The notes: generated by a model not told the origin, from the sequence alone. A stretch of DNA of 27,065 bases from CAZWXH01 sp964637725 (GCA_964637725.1 CAZWXH010000011.1:1-27065), one strand, 5' to 3'. Numbered from the stretch's first letter, positions 1 through 6,905 are shown. Program-made: numbers and translations.

Positions 1-27
1 ATCATCTATGATGATTAATCACCTAGT

Positions 28-54
28 GGACAAAATTTATTTTGTCCCTTTTTT
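28..54 (+). terminator. Rho-independent terminator of a gene left of the window
   Basis: GGACAAAA (28-35) pairs with TTTTGTCC (40-47) across a 4-nt loop and is followed on the plus strand by C and six T (49-54). The T-run is on the plus side only, so it should stop a plus-strand gene lying outside the window that converges on queH. It overlaps the last codons of queH. On the minus strand the stem is not followed by a T-run. Confidence 0.6.
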
Positions 55-672
55 ACGTTCAAGCATCTCTTCATAACTAAACATACACCCACAATAATTT
101 TGTCGATACATATTATATTCTTTTGTCATTTGTGTTGATTTTAAATAACCACTATTTTTCTTAAAATCCGCATATAAGAAATGGGGTTTATCTTGTTGCC
201 AAGAATCTCCTATTTCATTAATCCATTGACTATTTTTATGAGGAGATATACTAAGAACTGTTGTCCAATAATCAAAGTTATTGATTTTAGCATAGTCAAA
301 AGTTCTTCTCATTCTCAAACTATAACAAAGTCTACATCGTAAACTACCCTCAGGTAGTTCTTTTAACGGATAAAGATGGGATACCCATTCAGGATGATTA
401 TAAGGGTCTTCTAAAACATGAATATATTGATTAAAGTTTATATTAAACTTTTCTATAAAAGTTAAGAGTTCTTGGTATCTTCTATTATATTCCACTTGAG
501 GATAAATATTAGAATTAGAATAATATATAGTTATATCAAAAGATTCAAATAATTCCTTTAAAACATTGCTTGAACATGGTCCACAACATACATGCAATAA
601 TAAAGAAGGTTTAGTTCCTTGAATTTTTTTGAGTTCCTCTTGAAGTTTTTCATCGTAATTGATTTTCATCAT
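37..672 (-). CDS. queH: Epoxyqueuosine reductase QueH
   Basis: QueH reduces epoxyqueuosine in tRNA to queuosine, the last step of queuosine synthesis, and is the non-orthologous replacement of the cobalamin enzyme QueG. The 211-aa protein has the family's N-terminal LLLHVCCGPCSS motif (Cys29, Cys30, Cys33), a middle RCRLCYSLRM cysteine pair and a C-terminal YCGCMFS motif, together supplying the metal-cluster and redox cysteines expected of the DUF208 family. The start overlaps the queA stop as ATGA, so translation is probably coupled. Two Met codons stand in tandem (672 and 669) and I keep the first. It is the last gene of tgt-queA-queH, and this order directly supports the assignment. Confidence 0.93.
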   Translation of the reverse strand: MMKINYDEKLQEELKKIQGTKPSLLLHVCCGPCSSNVLKELFESFDITIYYSNSNIYPQVEYNRRYQELLTFIEKFNINFNQYIHVLEDPYNHPEWVSHLYPLKELPEGSLRCRLCYSLRMRRTFDYAKINNFDYWTTVLSISPHKNSQWINEIGDSWQQDKPHFLYADFKKNSGYLKSTQMTKEYNMYRQNYCGCMFSYEEMLERKKGTK

Positions 673-1694
673 TGAATAAACATACTATCACCAAATGAGA
701 AGAATCGATATTTTTCTTCTACAGCATGATGATAAGCCTCCATAATATATTCTTTTGATGCAAAGGCGCTAATTAACATAAGTAATGTTGATTTTGGTAA
801 GTGAAAATTAGTGATAAGAGCATCTATAGCTTCAAATGTATAGCCTGGATATATAAAGATATCAGTACTTTCTTGAGTTGCTTTAAATTGACCATATTTT
901 TTGATATTTGCTTCAAGAGTTCGTGTAGATGTTGTTCCTACGCTGATGATTCTTTGATTGTTGGCCTTAGCATGATTTAGCTTACTGGCAACTTCTTCAT
1001 CGATCATATAAAATTCACTATGCATATGATGGTCGAGAACATCATCAACCTTAACTGGTCTAAAAGTTCCTAATCCAACATGTAAAGTCACATCTAGAAT
1101 TTCTATTCCTTTTTCTGTTATTTTATTAATAATATCATCAGTGAAATGTAAACCGGCAGTTGGTGCAGCAGCACTTCCTTCTATTTTAGCATATACTGTT
1201 TGATATCTATCTTGATCTTCTAGTTTCTCTTTAATATAAGGAGGTAAAGGCATTGTTCCAAGTTTTTCGAGGACTTCATAAAAGATTCCTTCGTAAATCA
1301 TTTCAAAATGTCTAATTCCTTCTTCACCAATAAGAATACATTTTGCTTTTAAGGAACCATCTCCAAAAGAAATCATTGTATCTAATTTAACAATCTTGGC
1401 ATTACCGACTAAACATTCCCAAACATTATTGCCTTTATCTTTTAAGAGAAGAACTTCAACATGTCCGTTTGTTTCTTCTTTAGTTCCATAAAGACGAGCT
1501 GGAATGACTTTTGTATTATTTCTAACTAAGATATCACCTTCTTTTAGATAATCTAAGATATCATAAAAGTGTTTATCTTCTATTGAATTATCTTTTCTAT
1601 TTAATACCATTAAACGAGAAGTATCTCTTTTTTCTAATGGAGTTTGAGCTATGAGTTCTTCTGGTAATTCATAATCAAATTCACTAAGTTTCAT
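669..1694 (-). CDS. queA: S-adenosylmethionine:tRNA ribosyltransferase-isomerase QueA
   Basis: QueA transfers and isomerises the ribosyl part of S-adenosylmethionine onto preQ1-modified tRNA, giving epoxyqueuosine. The 341-aa protein is full length for the family. It begins with the typical FDYELPEELIAQTPLEKRD and contains VRNNTKVIPARLYG, the AAPTAGLHFT motif near residue 177, and LHVGLGTFRPVKVDD. It starts directly after the tgt stop (TAAATG) with GAGGG upstream as Shine-Dalgarno, and ends in a 4-nt overlap with queH. The three genes form one minus-strand transcript covering the tRNA-side steps of the pathway. No preQ0/preQ1 synthesis genes (queC, queD, queE, queF) are in the window, so the precursor may be made elsewhere or salvaged. 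Confidence 0.96.
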   Translation of the reverse strand: MKLSEFDYELPEELIAQTPLEKRDTSRLMVLNRKDNSIEDKHFYDILDYLKEGDILVRNNTKVIPARLYGTKEETNGHVEVLLLKDKGNNVWECLVGNAKIVKLDTMISFGDGSLKAKCILIGEEGIRHFEMIYEGIFYEVLEKLGTMPLPPYIKEKLEDQDRYQTVYAKIEGSAAAPTAGLHFTDDIINKITEKGIEILDVTLHVGLGTFRPVKVDDVLDHHMHSEFYMIDEEVASKLNHAKANNQRIISVGTTSTRTLEANIKKYGQFKATQESTDIFIYPGYTFEAIDALITNFHLPKSTLLMLISAFASKEYIMEAYHHAVEEKYRFFSFGDSMFIQ

Positions 1695-2828
1695 TTAAAA
1701 TGCCCTCTCATATACATCTCTACCATAATGATCTAAGAATTCTTCTTTAAAGTCTAATAAACGATCTTCACGAATTGCTTTTCTAATATCTTCACTTAAT
1801 TGTAGTAAGAAAGATACATTATGAATAGAAAGTAAACTCTTTCCAAATATTTCATCACATTTATGTAAGTGTCTTAAATATGCTTTTGTATAATTACGAC
1901 AAGTATAACACTGACATTTATCATCAATAGGAGTAAAGTCATATTTATATTTTTCATTATTAATATTAACTCTTCCATAATGTGTCATTAATGCTCCGTG
2001 TCTTGCAACTCTTGTTGGTAAAACACAGTCAAACATATCAACACCACGCAAGGCACCTTCGATTAAATCAATTGGATTACCAACTCCCATTAAATAACGA
2101 GGTTTATCTTCTGGCAACCATTTAATAGCATCGTCAATCATCTTATACATGATATCTTTTGGTTCACCAACACTTGTCCCACCAATAGAATATCCAGGGA
2201 AGTCCATTTTCACTAATTCCTTAGCACTTAATTCTCTTAAGTCATCAAATTCGCCACCTTGAACGATTCCAAACAATGCTTGATTAGAATTGTTATGAGC
2301 AAGTTGCCCTCTCTTAGCCCAACGTAATGTTCTTTCAACGCTATTCTTCATATAATCATGAGTACATGGATAGGGAGCACACTCATCGAAGCTCATAATA
2401 ATATCAGCTCCTAAATCATTTTGAATTTGAATGGCTTTTTCAGGAGATAAGAAAAGCTTTTTTCCATCAACAATACTCTTAAAAGTAACACCTTCTTCTT
2501 CAATTTTTCTTGTTTTTCCTAATGAAAAGACTTGAAAACCACCACTATCAGTTAAGATAGGTCCATCATAATTCATAAATTTATGTAAGCCACCAGCTTG
2601 TTTTACCACATCCTCACCAGGTCTTAACCATAAGTGATAAGTGTTTGATAAAATAACTTGTGAATTCATTTCTTTTAATTGTTCAGGGGAAATTCCCTTC
2701 ACTGTAGCTAATGTTCCTACAGGCATAAACATAGGTGTTTCAACATCCCCATGAGGAGTGTGTAATATCCCATATCTTGCCCCACTTTGTTTACATACAT
2801 GTTTTAATTCATACCAAAAATCTTTCAT
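1695..2828 (-). CDS. tgt: tRNA-guanine transglycosylase Tgt
   Basis: Tgt exchanges guanine-34 of GUN-anticodon tRNAs for preQ1. The 377-aa length is normal for bacterial Tgt. Visible motifs are the catalytic LTDSGGFQVFSLG, GVDMFDCVLPTRVARHG, and a C-terminal zinc site CQCYTCRNYTKAYLRHL with its downstream His. The start has AGAGGTGA about 5 nt upstream. It is the first gene of the queuosine operon, and a good promoter lies just upstream (2855-2883). Nothing unusual in the protein. Confidence 0.97.
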   Translation of the reverse strand: MKDFWYELKHVCKQSGARYGILHTPHGDVETPMFMPVGTLATVKGISPEQLKEMNSQVILSNTYHLWLRPGEDVVKQAGGLHKFMNYDGPILTDSGGFQVFSLGKTRKIEEEGVTFKSIVDGKKLFLSPEKAIQIQNDLGADIIMSFDECAPYPCTHDYMKNSVERTLRWAKRGQLAHNNSNQALFGIVQGGEFDDLRELSAKELVKMDFPGYSIGGTSVGEPKDIMYKMIDDAIKWLPEDKPRYLMGVGNPIDLIEGALRGVDMFDCVLPTRVARHGALMTHYGRVNINNEKYKYDFTPIDDKCQCYTCRNYTKAYLRHLHKCDEIFGKSLLSIHNVSFLLQLSEDIRKAIREDRLLDFKEEFLDHYGRDVYERAF

Positions 2829-2854
2829 TCTTTCACCTCTTTTTAAGCATTCAT

Positions 2855-2883
2855 ATTATACATTATAGTTCCTTTTAATACAA
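2855..2883 (-). promoter_or_regulatory. Promoter of the tgt-queA-queH operon
   Basis: On the minus strand TTGTAT (2883-2878) is followed after 17 bp by TATAAT (2860-2855). A second TATAAT starts 7 bp further upstream. The leader to the tgt start is about 20 nt, with no room for a preQ1 riboswitch. Confidence 0.6.
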
Positions 2884-2899
2884 CACTATTGCAAATATG

Positions 2900-2928
2900 T
2901 TGAGATAAAAATGAGACAAATTTGAGAC
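2900..2928 (+). promoter_or_regulatory. Three tandem 11-bp-spaced heptamers upstream of toxin 1
   Basis: The heptamers TTGAGAT (2900-2906), ATGAGAC (2911-2917) and TTGAGAC (2922-2928) start exactly 11 bp apart with 4-nt spacers. The same array, with 21 of 22 bases identical over the core 2911-2932, stands before the second toxin at 18168-18200 at an identical distance (21 bp) from its -10 box. A heptamer-N4-heptamer layout is what PhoB/OmpR-class response regulators bind. The identity of the regulator is inference. Confidence 0.6.
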
Positions 2929-2946
2929 GCACACACAATCATTTCA

Positions 2947-2955
2947 TGATACAAT
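2947..2955 (+). promoter_or_regulatory. Extended -10 promoter of toxin 1
   Basis: TG-A-TACAAT is an extended -10 element. The hexamer at the proper -35 position (2927-2932, ACGCAC) is unlike consensus, so transcription probably depends on the extended -10 and on an activator bound at the adjacent heptamer array. Predicted transcription start is near 2962, giving a toxin mRNA of about 190 nt. Confidence 0.55.
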
Positions 2956-2972
2956 AAATATGTTACTGGGAA

Positions 2973-2988
2973 CTCCCGCAAGAGGAGG
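2973..2988 (+). promoter_or_regulatory. Hairpin able to hide the toxin 1 ribosome binding site
   Basis: CTCC (2973-2976) can pair with GGAG (2984-2987), which is the core of the Shine-Dalgarno sequence GGAGG of the 33-aa peptide. The second toxin locus has an equivalent and stronger pairing. Sequestered ribosome sites are typical of type I toxin mRNAs. Confidence 0.45.
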
Positions 2989-2995
2989 TGAAAGG

Positions 2996-3025
2996 CTATG
3001 TTAAGTGAGGTCGTGACTGCGTTAA
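2996..3025 (+). repeat. Bipartite direct repeat, toxin-side copy (locus 1)
   Basis: CTATGTTA (2996-3003, containing the toxin start codon) and GTCGTGACTGCGTTAA (3010-3025) recur beyond the terminator at 3156-3163 (8/8) and 3167-3182 (14/16). Because the second copy is transcribed from the opposite strand, the two RNAs are complementary here. This is the arrangement of DRa/DRb in the pAD1 par locus. Confidence 0.7.
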
Positions 3026-3099
3026 GCATTTCTATCGTAGCATCTGTAGTAGCAGGAATAATTCTGTATTACATATGTAAGTGGCTTGATAAGAAGTGA
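2998..3099 (+). CDS. Fst-like type I toxin, 33-aa single-helix membrane peptide (toxin 1)
   Basis: The peptide has a short acidic N-terminus, one hydrophobic helix (about residues 8-27) and a C-terminal YYICKWLDKK. A helix with small residues followed by a Trp-Leu-acidic-basic tail resembles the Fst/Ldr toxin family, whose signature includes a terminal WL(D/E/N)xR-like segment; the family's usual Pro before the helix core is missing. GGAGG lies 9 nt before ATG. A strong terminator follows within about 20 nt. A close paralogue with 12 of 13 identical residues over the core AGII-x-YYICKWLD is encoded at 18008-18103. Flanking repeats and a convergent small RNA support a toxin role. Toxicity itself cannot be read from the sequence; a small membrane stress peptide is the alternative. 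Confidence 0.72.
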   Translation: MLSEVVTALSISIVASVVAGIILYYICKWLDKK

Positions 3100-3119
3100 A
3101 AACCATGTAATAAGCACAG

Positions 3120-3149
3120 AAAAACCAGAGGTAGCAGCCTCTGGTTTTT
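3120..3149. terminator. Bidirectional terminator shared by toxin 1 and its antisense RNA
   Basis: AAAACCAGAGG (3121-3131) pairs with CCTCTGGTTTT (3138-3148) around the loop TAGCAG. A-tracts and T-tracts flank both sides, so it works in either direction. The loop resembles that of the terminator at locus 2 (CTAGCA on the toxin strand). Because both RNAs share it, their terminator loops are mutually complementary and could start pairing. Confidence 0.85.
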
Positions 3150-3155
3150 CCTTGA

Positions 3156-3182
3156 CTATGTTATAAGTCATGATTGCGTTAA
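3156..3182 (-). repeat. Bipartite direct repeat, antitoxin-side copy (locus 1)
   Basis: Second copy of the repeat at 2996-3025: CTATGTTA at 3156-3163 and GTCATGATTGCGTTAA at 3167-3182, read on the plus strand. The spacing between the two parts is 3 nt here against 6 nt in the toxin copy. It lies at the predicted 5' end of the antisense RNA. Confidence 0.7.
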
Positions 3183-3191
3183 TACACTAGT

Positions 3192-3220
3192 ATAATAACA
3201 TAACACTAGTGATATAACAA
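3192..3220 (-). promoter_or_regulatory. Promoter of antisense RNA 1
   Basis: On the minus strand TTGTTA (3220-3215), 17 bp, TATTAT (3197-3192). The segment after the -35 box begins TATCACT exactly as in the antitoxin promoter of locus 2 (17895-17923). A CACTAGT/ACTAGTG inverted repeat (3185-3191 and 3205-3211) brackets the -10 box. Confidence 0.6.
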
Positions 3221-3250
3221 GTATAACATATTAAAATATTCATATACAAA

Positions 3251-4477
3251 TTATAAACATATTCCTTTATCTTTTCCTAATTGAATTAAACACTCCTTGA
3301 TTTTATTTAATGCGTCAATAGCGTCTTTATCATCATAGAAACAAGCATGAACAATTCTTAAATAACCTTCACCTTGCTTACCATAAGGAGTTCCTTCATT
3401 AACGCAAATATGTGCCTTATCTAACAAATAGGCAGCCACTTCTTGACTTGTCCCTAACTTAGAAATATCAATCCAAGAAAGGATACCACTTTCTGGTTTA
3501 ATAGCAATAACATGAGGAATAGAACTTAAAATATCAAACGCAATATCTCTTCTTCTTGCTAATCTTTCATGATAATCTTTTAAAATTGATTCATCTTGAA
3601 TAGCAGTAATTGCTGCTTTTTGTGCAAGTGTATTTGTTGCTCCTAAGACATTAACAGCACCACCATAATAAACATCCATCAACTTATCATCGGCAACAAT
3701 ATATCCAACTCTAAAACCTGATAAACCTAATCCTTTAGAAATAGAAAAAACAGTAATTGTTCTTTCAAACATTCCTTCTATACTCATCGGTGAGATCATT
3801 TCAAGGTTATCATAAATATGATCTTCAAAAGCTTGATCACTAATTAACACAAGATCATGCTTTTTAACAAAGGCACATAAATCTTCAATAGATTTTTTGT
3901 TAAAGACAGTACCTGTTGGATTGTTAGGGTGAGTAATTAAAACCATCTTTGTTTTCTTTGTAACTCTTTTTTCAAACTCTGAGATATCAAACTGATAGCC
4001 ATTTTTAGCATATAATGGGACAGCAACAGCAGTAGCTCCACAAAGTTTGGTATTCACAAAATTAGATGGATAGCTTGGATCTGGGATTAGAACTTCATCA
4101 CCTTCTTGTAACCATGGTAACATAGAGTATAATAGGCCAGAGTCTGAACCAGGGGTAATTAATATATTACGACTAGCATCTAAACGTAGACCATAAGTTT
4201 TATATATTTTATCACACAATACCTCTCTTAGCTGTCTATCTCCCATAGGCATTGTATAGTGAGATGCAAACCCATTTTCTATTTCTTTGATCATAGTTTT
4301 TTTAACAGATTTAGGAATGGAAGGATCAGGGAAAAATGGGTCTGCCCAAGCCATGACAGTATAACCATTCTTAATAAGTTCACCAGCTGCTTCACCGACA
4401 TCGGCTTTTGTGACTTTTGAAAACAAACCACCTTGTAAGTCATTGAAACGTTCATTCATTTTATTTTTTATACTCAT
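3251..4477 (-). CDS. PLP-dependent class I/II aminotransferase
   Basis: A 408-aa fold-type I aminotransferase. The PLP-binding lysine is Lys248 in SISKGLGLSGFRVGY. Other family marks are HPNNPTGTVF before it, SDQAFEDHIYDN (PLP-ring Asp) and a C-terminal GEGYLRIVHAC with the carboxylate-binding Arg. It belongs to the aspartate/aromatic/alanine aminotransferase superfamily; the amino donor cannot be told from sequence. ATG is preceded by AAAGGAGA at good spacing. It is the last gene of a four-gene minus operon behind an EIIB-like protein and two COG0523-like GTPases, an unusual setting that suggests a specialised role rather than general amino acid synthesis. I see no clear terminator between it and locus 1. 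Confidence 0.85.
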   Translation of the reverse strand: MSIKNKMNERFNDLQGGLFSKVTKADVGEAAGELIKNGYTVMAWADPFFPDPSIPKSVKKTMIKEIENGFASHYTMPMGDRQLREVLCDKIYKTYGLRLDASRNILITPGSDSGLLYSMLPWLQEGDEVLIPDPSYPSNFVNTKLCGATAVAVPLYAKNGYQFDISEFEKRVTKKTKMVLITHPNNPTGTVFNKKSIEDLCAFVKKHDLVLISDQAFEDHIYDNLEMISPMSIEGMFERTITVFSISKGLGLSGFRVGYIVADDKLMDVYYGGAVNVLGATNTLAQKAAITAIQDESILKDYHERLARRRDIAFDILSSIPHVIAIKPESGILSWIDISKLGTSQEVAAYLLDKAHICVNEGTPYGKQGEGYLRIVHACFYDDKDAIDALNKIKECLIQLGKDKGICL

Positions 4478-4491
4478 ATGTTTCTCCTTTT

Positions 4492-4914
4492 TTATTTTAG
4501 TATATGTCTATATGCGACAGAGCGCGTAATACGTAATAAATTATCTTCATTAGGGAATATGACGGGATTTTGATGATGTTGATTATACATTGAAATAACA
4601 TCATCTACATCAATAAGAATTTCTTTTAACTGCATATTTCCATACATCTTGGGTGGTAGTAAATAGAGGGGCTTATCAAAGTTAGGAAAGTCTTTTAATA
4701 GTTGTTGAACAGCAATTTTTAAATGGGGACAACAGATAATAACATCATATTTGTCTATATCTATTGTTTTCTTCTTTGAAGTCAATAAACTAAAAGGTGA
4801 AAACTCAATATGATATTTATCATTAAGACAAGATTCACTTAGCTCTTTTTGCATTCTTACAGCAATAGCACTTGAAGAAAAACCGCCACCACAACATAGT
4901 AATATATTAGTCAT
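4492..4914 (-). CDS. Stand-alone PTS EIIB-like protein
   Basis: About 140 aa. The N-terminal ILLCCGGGFSSSAIAVRMQKEL has the P-loop of lactose/cellobiose-type EIIB domains, in which the Cys is phosphorylated and then donates to sugar; here two Cys are adjacent. A second family-like element, YDVIICCPHLKIAVQQL, fits the strand that follows the first helix pair. The C-terminal ~40 residues extend beyond a typical EIIB (~100 aa). No EIIC or EIIA is adjacent, so it may be a regulatory or orphan EIIB. Two in-frame ATGs exist (4917, 4914); the second gives the better 6-nt spacing to AGGAG, which overlaps the stop of the upstream GTPase gene. Confidence 0.6.
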   Translation of the reverse strand: MTNILLCCGGGFSSSAIAVRMQKELSESCLNDKYHIEFSPFSLLTSKKKTIDIDKYDVIICCPHLKIAVQQLLKDFPNFDKPLYLLPPKMYGNMQLKEILIDVDDVISMYNQHHQNPVIFPNEDNLLRITRSVAYRHILK

Positions 4915-4925
4915 CATATTCTCCT

Positions 4926-5867
4926 TTAATCAAAAGTAACATATTCATTCTCTAATGGTTGAACAACTTTTAATTCATCAACATCTAATATGCAAATATA
5001 TGCTTCTACATCAGAATCATATTGTAAATAAACTTTTCCCTTTAATTGAATCCATTCATTAGCAATAAGCTGATTACAAGTTGGATGTCTACACACCATT
5101 CCAATTAATGAAGTATCATCTTCACAACAAACCATCGCTTGTCTTCCAATCACAAAACCATTTTCTAACTTTCTATCTAAACCAATAAACATTCCTTTGA
5201 TAGTAACGATCTTTCCATCATATTGATGAGGATGATCGATAATATCCATACAAAATAATCCAAAATCATGATCTTGTATTTCTAATTCATTTAAAGAAGT
5301 ATCAAAAGGCATTTCATCATCCTCTAAAGTATTCACAGTTCCATCTTCTTTTTCATAAATGATTTGAACCTTTGAATTAATCGCTTTAATATTATTTCTT
5401 AAAAACGATTTTTTAATAGAATCATTAATTCTATTAAAAATCAATAAATCACTATGTACAACATGTGTATAGATAAGTGAGCGCATATTTTGGATATATA
5501 AGCCAAAGGTAGAAGCATCAACAGTTGTTAGAACTTGCGCCATTTCCCAACCCTTTGGTTTACTACAAGCCATTAATCGATTCATATTAAACATACCATT
5601 TAATTCTATAAGCACTTGAGTAGGATGATATTTCTCTTCTAAGTCCATAAAATATTCATAGGTCCATTGATCTTCACTCGTTACATAAACAATATCACAG
5701 TTAAAACTTTCTATCTCTTCTTGATTATATTCTATTTCACCTTGTTCAGTTATAATCAGTAAAGATTTTTCATTTTCACAAAACTCTGTTTTGGTGATAG
5801 TATCACTGATAAAACGAGTCTTGCCACTATCAAGAAATCCTGTAAACACATATAATCTTGTTGTCAT
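4926..5867 (-). CDS. COG0523/CobW-like GTPase fused to a DUF1980 (TIGR03943-type) domain
   Basis: 313 aa. Residues 1 to about 190 form a divergent CobW-like P-loop domain: Walker A GFLDSGKT (10-17), ITEQGE where typical members have NEFGE, and VLIELNGM in place of the usual EPSG. The CxCC metal motif of canonical COG0523 proteins is absent. The C-terminal part (about 205-313) matches the TIGR03943/YcgQ C-terminal domain: YDGKIVTIKGMFIG, FVIGRQAMVCCEDD, LIGMVC, then W-x-LKGKV. That domain normally sits beside a YcgR-type permease, so its fusion to a GTPase is notable. The start overlaps the upstream CobW gene by one base (TAATG) with GAGGTGA upstream, implying coupling. A metal or metallo-protein role is inferred. 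Confidence 0.75.
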   Translation of the reverse strand: MTTRLYVFTGFLDSGKTRFISDTITKTEFCENEKSLLIITEQGEIEYNQEEIESFNCDIVYVTSEDQWTYEYFMDLEEKYHPTQVLIELNGMFNMNRLMACSKPKGWEMAQVLTTVDASTFGLYIQNMRSLIYTHVVHSDLLIFNRINDSIKKSFLRNNIKAINSKVQIIYEKEDGTVNTLEDDEMPFDTSLNELEIQDHDFGLFCMDIIDHPHQYDGKIVTIKGMFIGLDRKLENGFVIGRQAMVCCEDDTSLIGMVCRHPTCNQLIANEWIQLKGKVYLQYDSDVEAYICILDVDELKVVQPLENEYVTFD

Positions 5868-6877
5868 TATTTCACCTCAAACAATTCTTCAATTTTCGCT
5901 TCATTAAGTTGATGCCCAATAACACAAATACGACCAGTATAATCACTCGTTCCACTTCTAATCTCATACTCTCCTGGAACCAAATCAAAGTGTAACCACG
6001 ATTTCTCTGGGGTTTGAAGAATACCTTTGGCACGTAAAATTCCACCAAATTCATCAGATGTAGAAAGAGTGTTAAGAATTGATTCTAATTGTTCTCTTGA
6101 ATATGTATGAATAGTTTCTTTACCGATACTATTAAAGATATCATGGGCATCATGATGATGTTCGTGATGACAATGGCATTCTTCATCGTGATGATGTTCA
6201 TGGGGATGATCACAGTGTTCATCGTGATGATGACCACAAGTTTTACATATTTCAATATCTTTCATTAAAGAATCTTTAAGAGAGTCTTTGTTTTCTAGGG
6301 CAGCTAGAATTAAATCTCCTGACATTTCAAGCCAAGGTGTTGTGATAATATTAGCATTTTGATTGAATTCCTTAATGACTTTTATGCAATTATTTAGTCT
6401 ATCCTGATCTATATCTTGAGTTCTACTCAAGATAATAGTAGAAGCATATTCGATTTGATTATTGAAAAACTCACCAAAGTTAAGTGAATATGTTTGACAT
6501 TTCTTAGCGTCAATAACTGCCACAAAACTATTGAGAGTTAGCTCTTTATCGTTTAAATCTTTAACTGCTTGAATGACATCTGATAACTTCCCTACTCCTG
6601 ATGGTTCAATGATGATACGATCAGGATGATAATCTTGTATGACTTGTTTTAATGCTATGCTAAAATCACCAACTAGAGAACAACAAATACATCCTGAATT
6701 CATTTCATTAACTTGAATACCTGAATCCTTTAAAAAAGATCCATCTATTCCTATTTCACCAAATTCATTCTCAATTAAAACAATCTTTTCTTTATTTAAA
6801 CTTTCTTTGATTAATTTCTTAATTAGTGTTGTTTTACCAGCACCTAAGAAACCAGAAATAATATCAACTTTACTCAT
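5867..6877 (-). CDS. COG0523 (CobW family) GTPase with His-rich metal-binding insert
   Basis: Metal-chaperone-type G3E GTPase, 336 aa from the ATG at 6877. Walker A is SGFLGAGKT (P-loop 9-16), switch NEFGE (37-41), the canonical CxCC motif is GCICCSL (63-66), and EPSG lies at 91-94. The NKxD position reads SRTQD. Residues 211-245 are a dense His/Cys tract with over fifteen His, followed by a CobW C-terminal domain (GILRAKGILQTPEKSWLHFD). The family delivers Zn, Co or other metals to client proteins. I choose 6877 over upstream in-frame starts because GAAGG lies about 9 nt upstream and the promoter at 6906-6934 would leave a longer start untranscribed. First gene of the operon with the DUF1980 fusion, EIIB-like protein and aminotransferase. 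Confidence 0.88.
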   Translation of the reverse strand: MSKVDIISGFLGAGKTTLIKKLIKESLNKEKIVLIENEFGEIGIDGSFLKDSGIQVNEMNSGCICCSLVGDFSIALKQVIQDYHPDRIIIEPSGVGKLSDVIQAVKDLNDKELTLNSFVAVIDAKKCQTYSLNFGEFFNNQIEYASTIILSRTQDIDQDRLNNCIKVIKEFNQNANIITTPWLEMSGDLILAALENKDSLKDSLMKDIEICKTCGHHHDEHCDHPHEHHHDEECHCHHEHHHDAHDIFNSIGKETIHTYSREQLESILNTLSTSDEFGGILRAKGILQTPEKSWLHFDLVPGEYEIRSGTSDYTGRICVIGHQLNEAKIEELFEVK

Positions 6878-6905
6878 TATCAAGACCTTCTTTCTTTCGC
6901 ATTTA

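Larger units (their letters stand above)
3120..3185 (-). ncRNA. Putative antisense antitoxin RNA 1 (RNAII-like, about 66 nt)
   Basis: A minus-strand promoter (3192-3220) predicts a start near 3185 and the shared hairpin predicts an end near 3120. The RNA's 5' part contains the complement of the bipartite direct repeat, so it can pair with the toxin mRNA over the start codon and first codons (the longer repeat has one G-U wobble and one C-A mismatch). The 3' part is the complement of the toxin mRNA's terminator. Length, order and convergent layout match RNAII of pAD1 par. No expression evidence is available from sequence. Confidence 0.65.

Noticed and set aside
2829..2900. PreQ1 riboswitch before tgt, or T-box before serC
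   Set aside because: Predicted leaders are only about 20-25 nt and no conserved riboswitch elements were seen.
3185..3211. CACTAGT inverted repeat as terminator of the aminotransferase operon
   Set aside because: AT-rich 7-bp arms, 13-nt loop and no T-run on the minus strand; it fits better as part of the antisense promoter.
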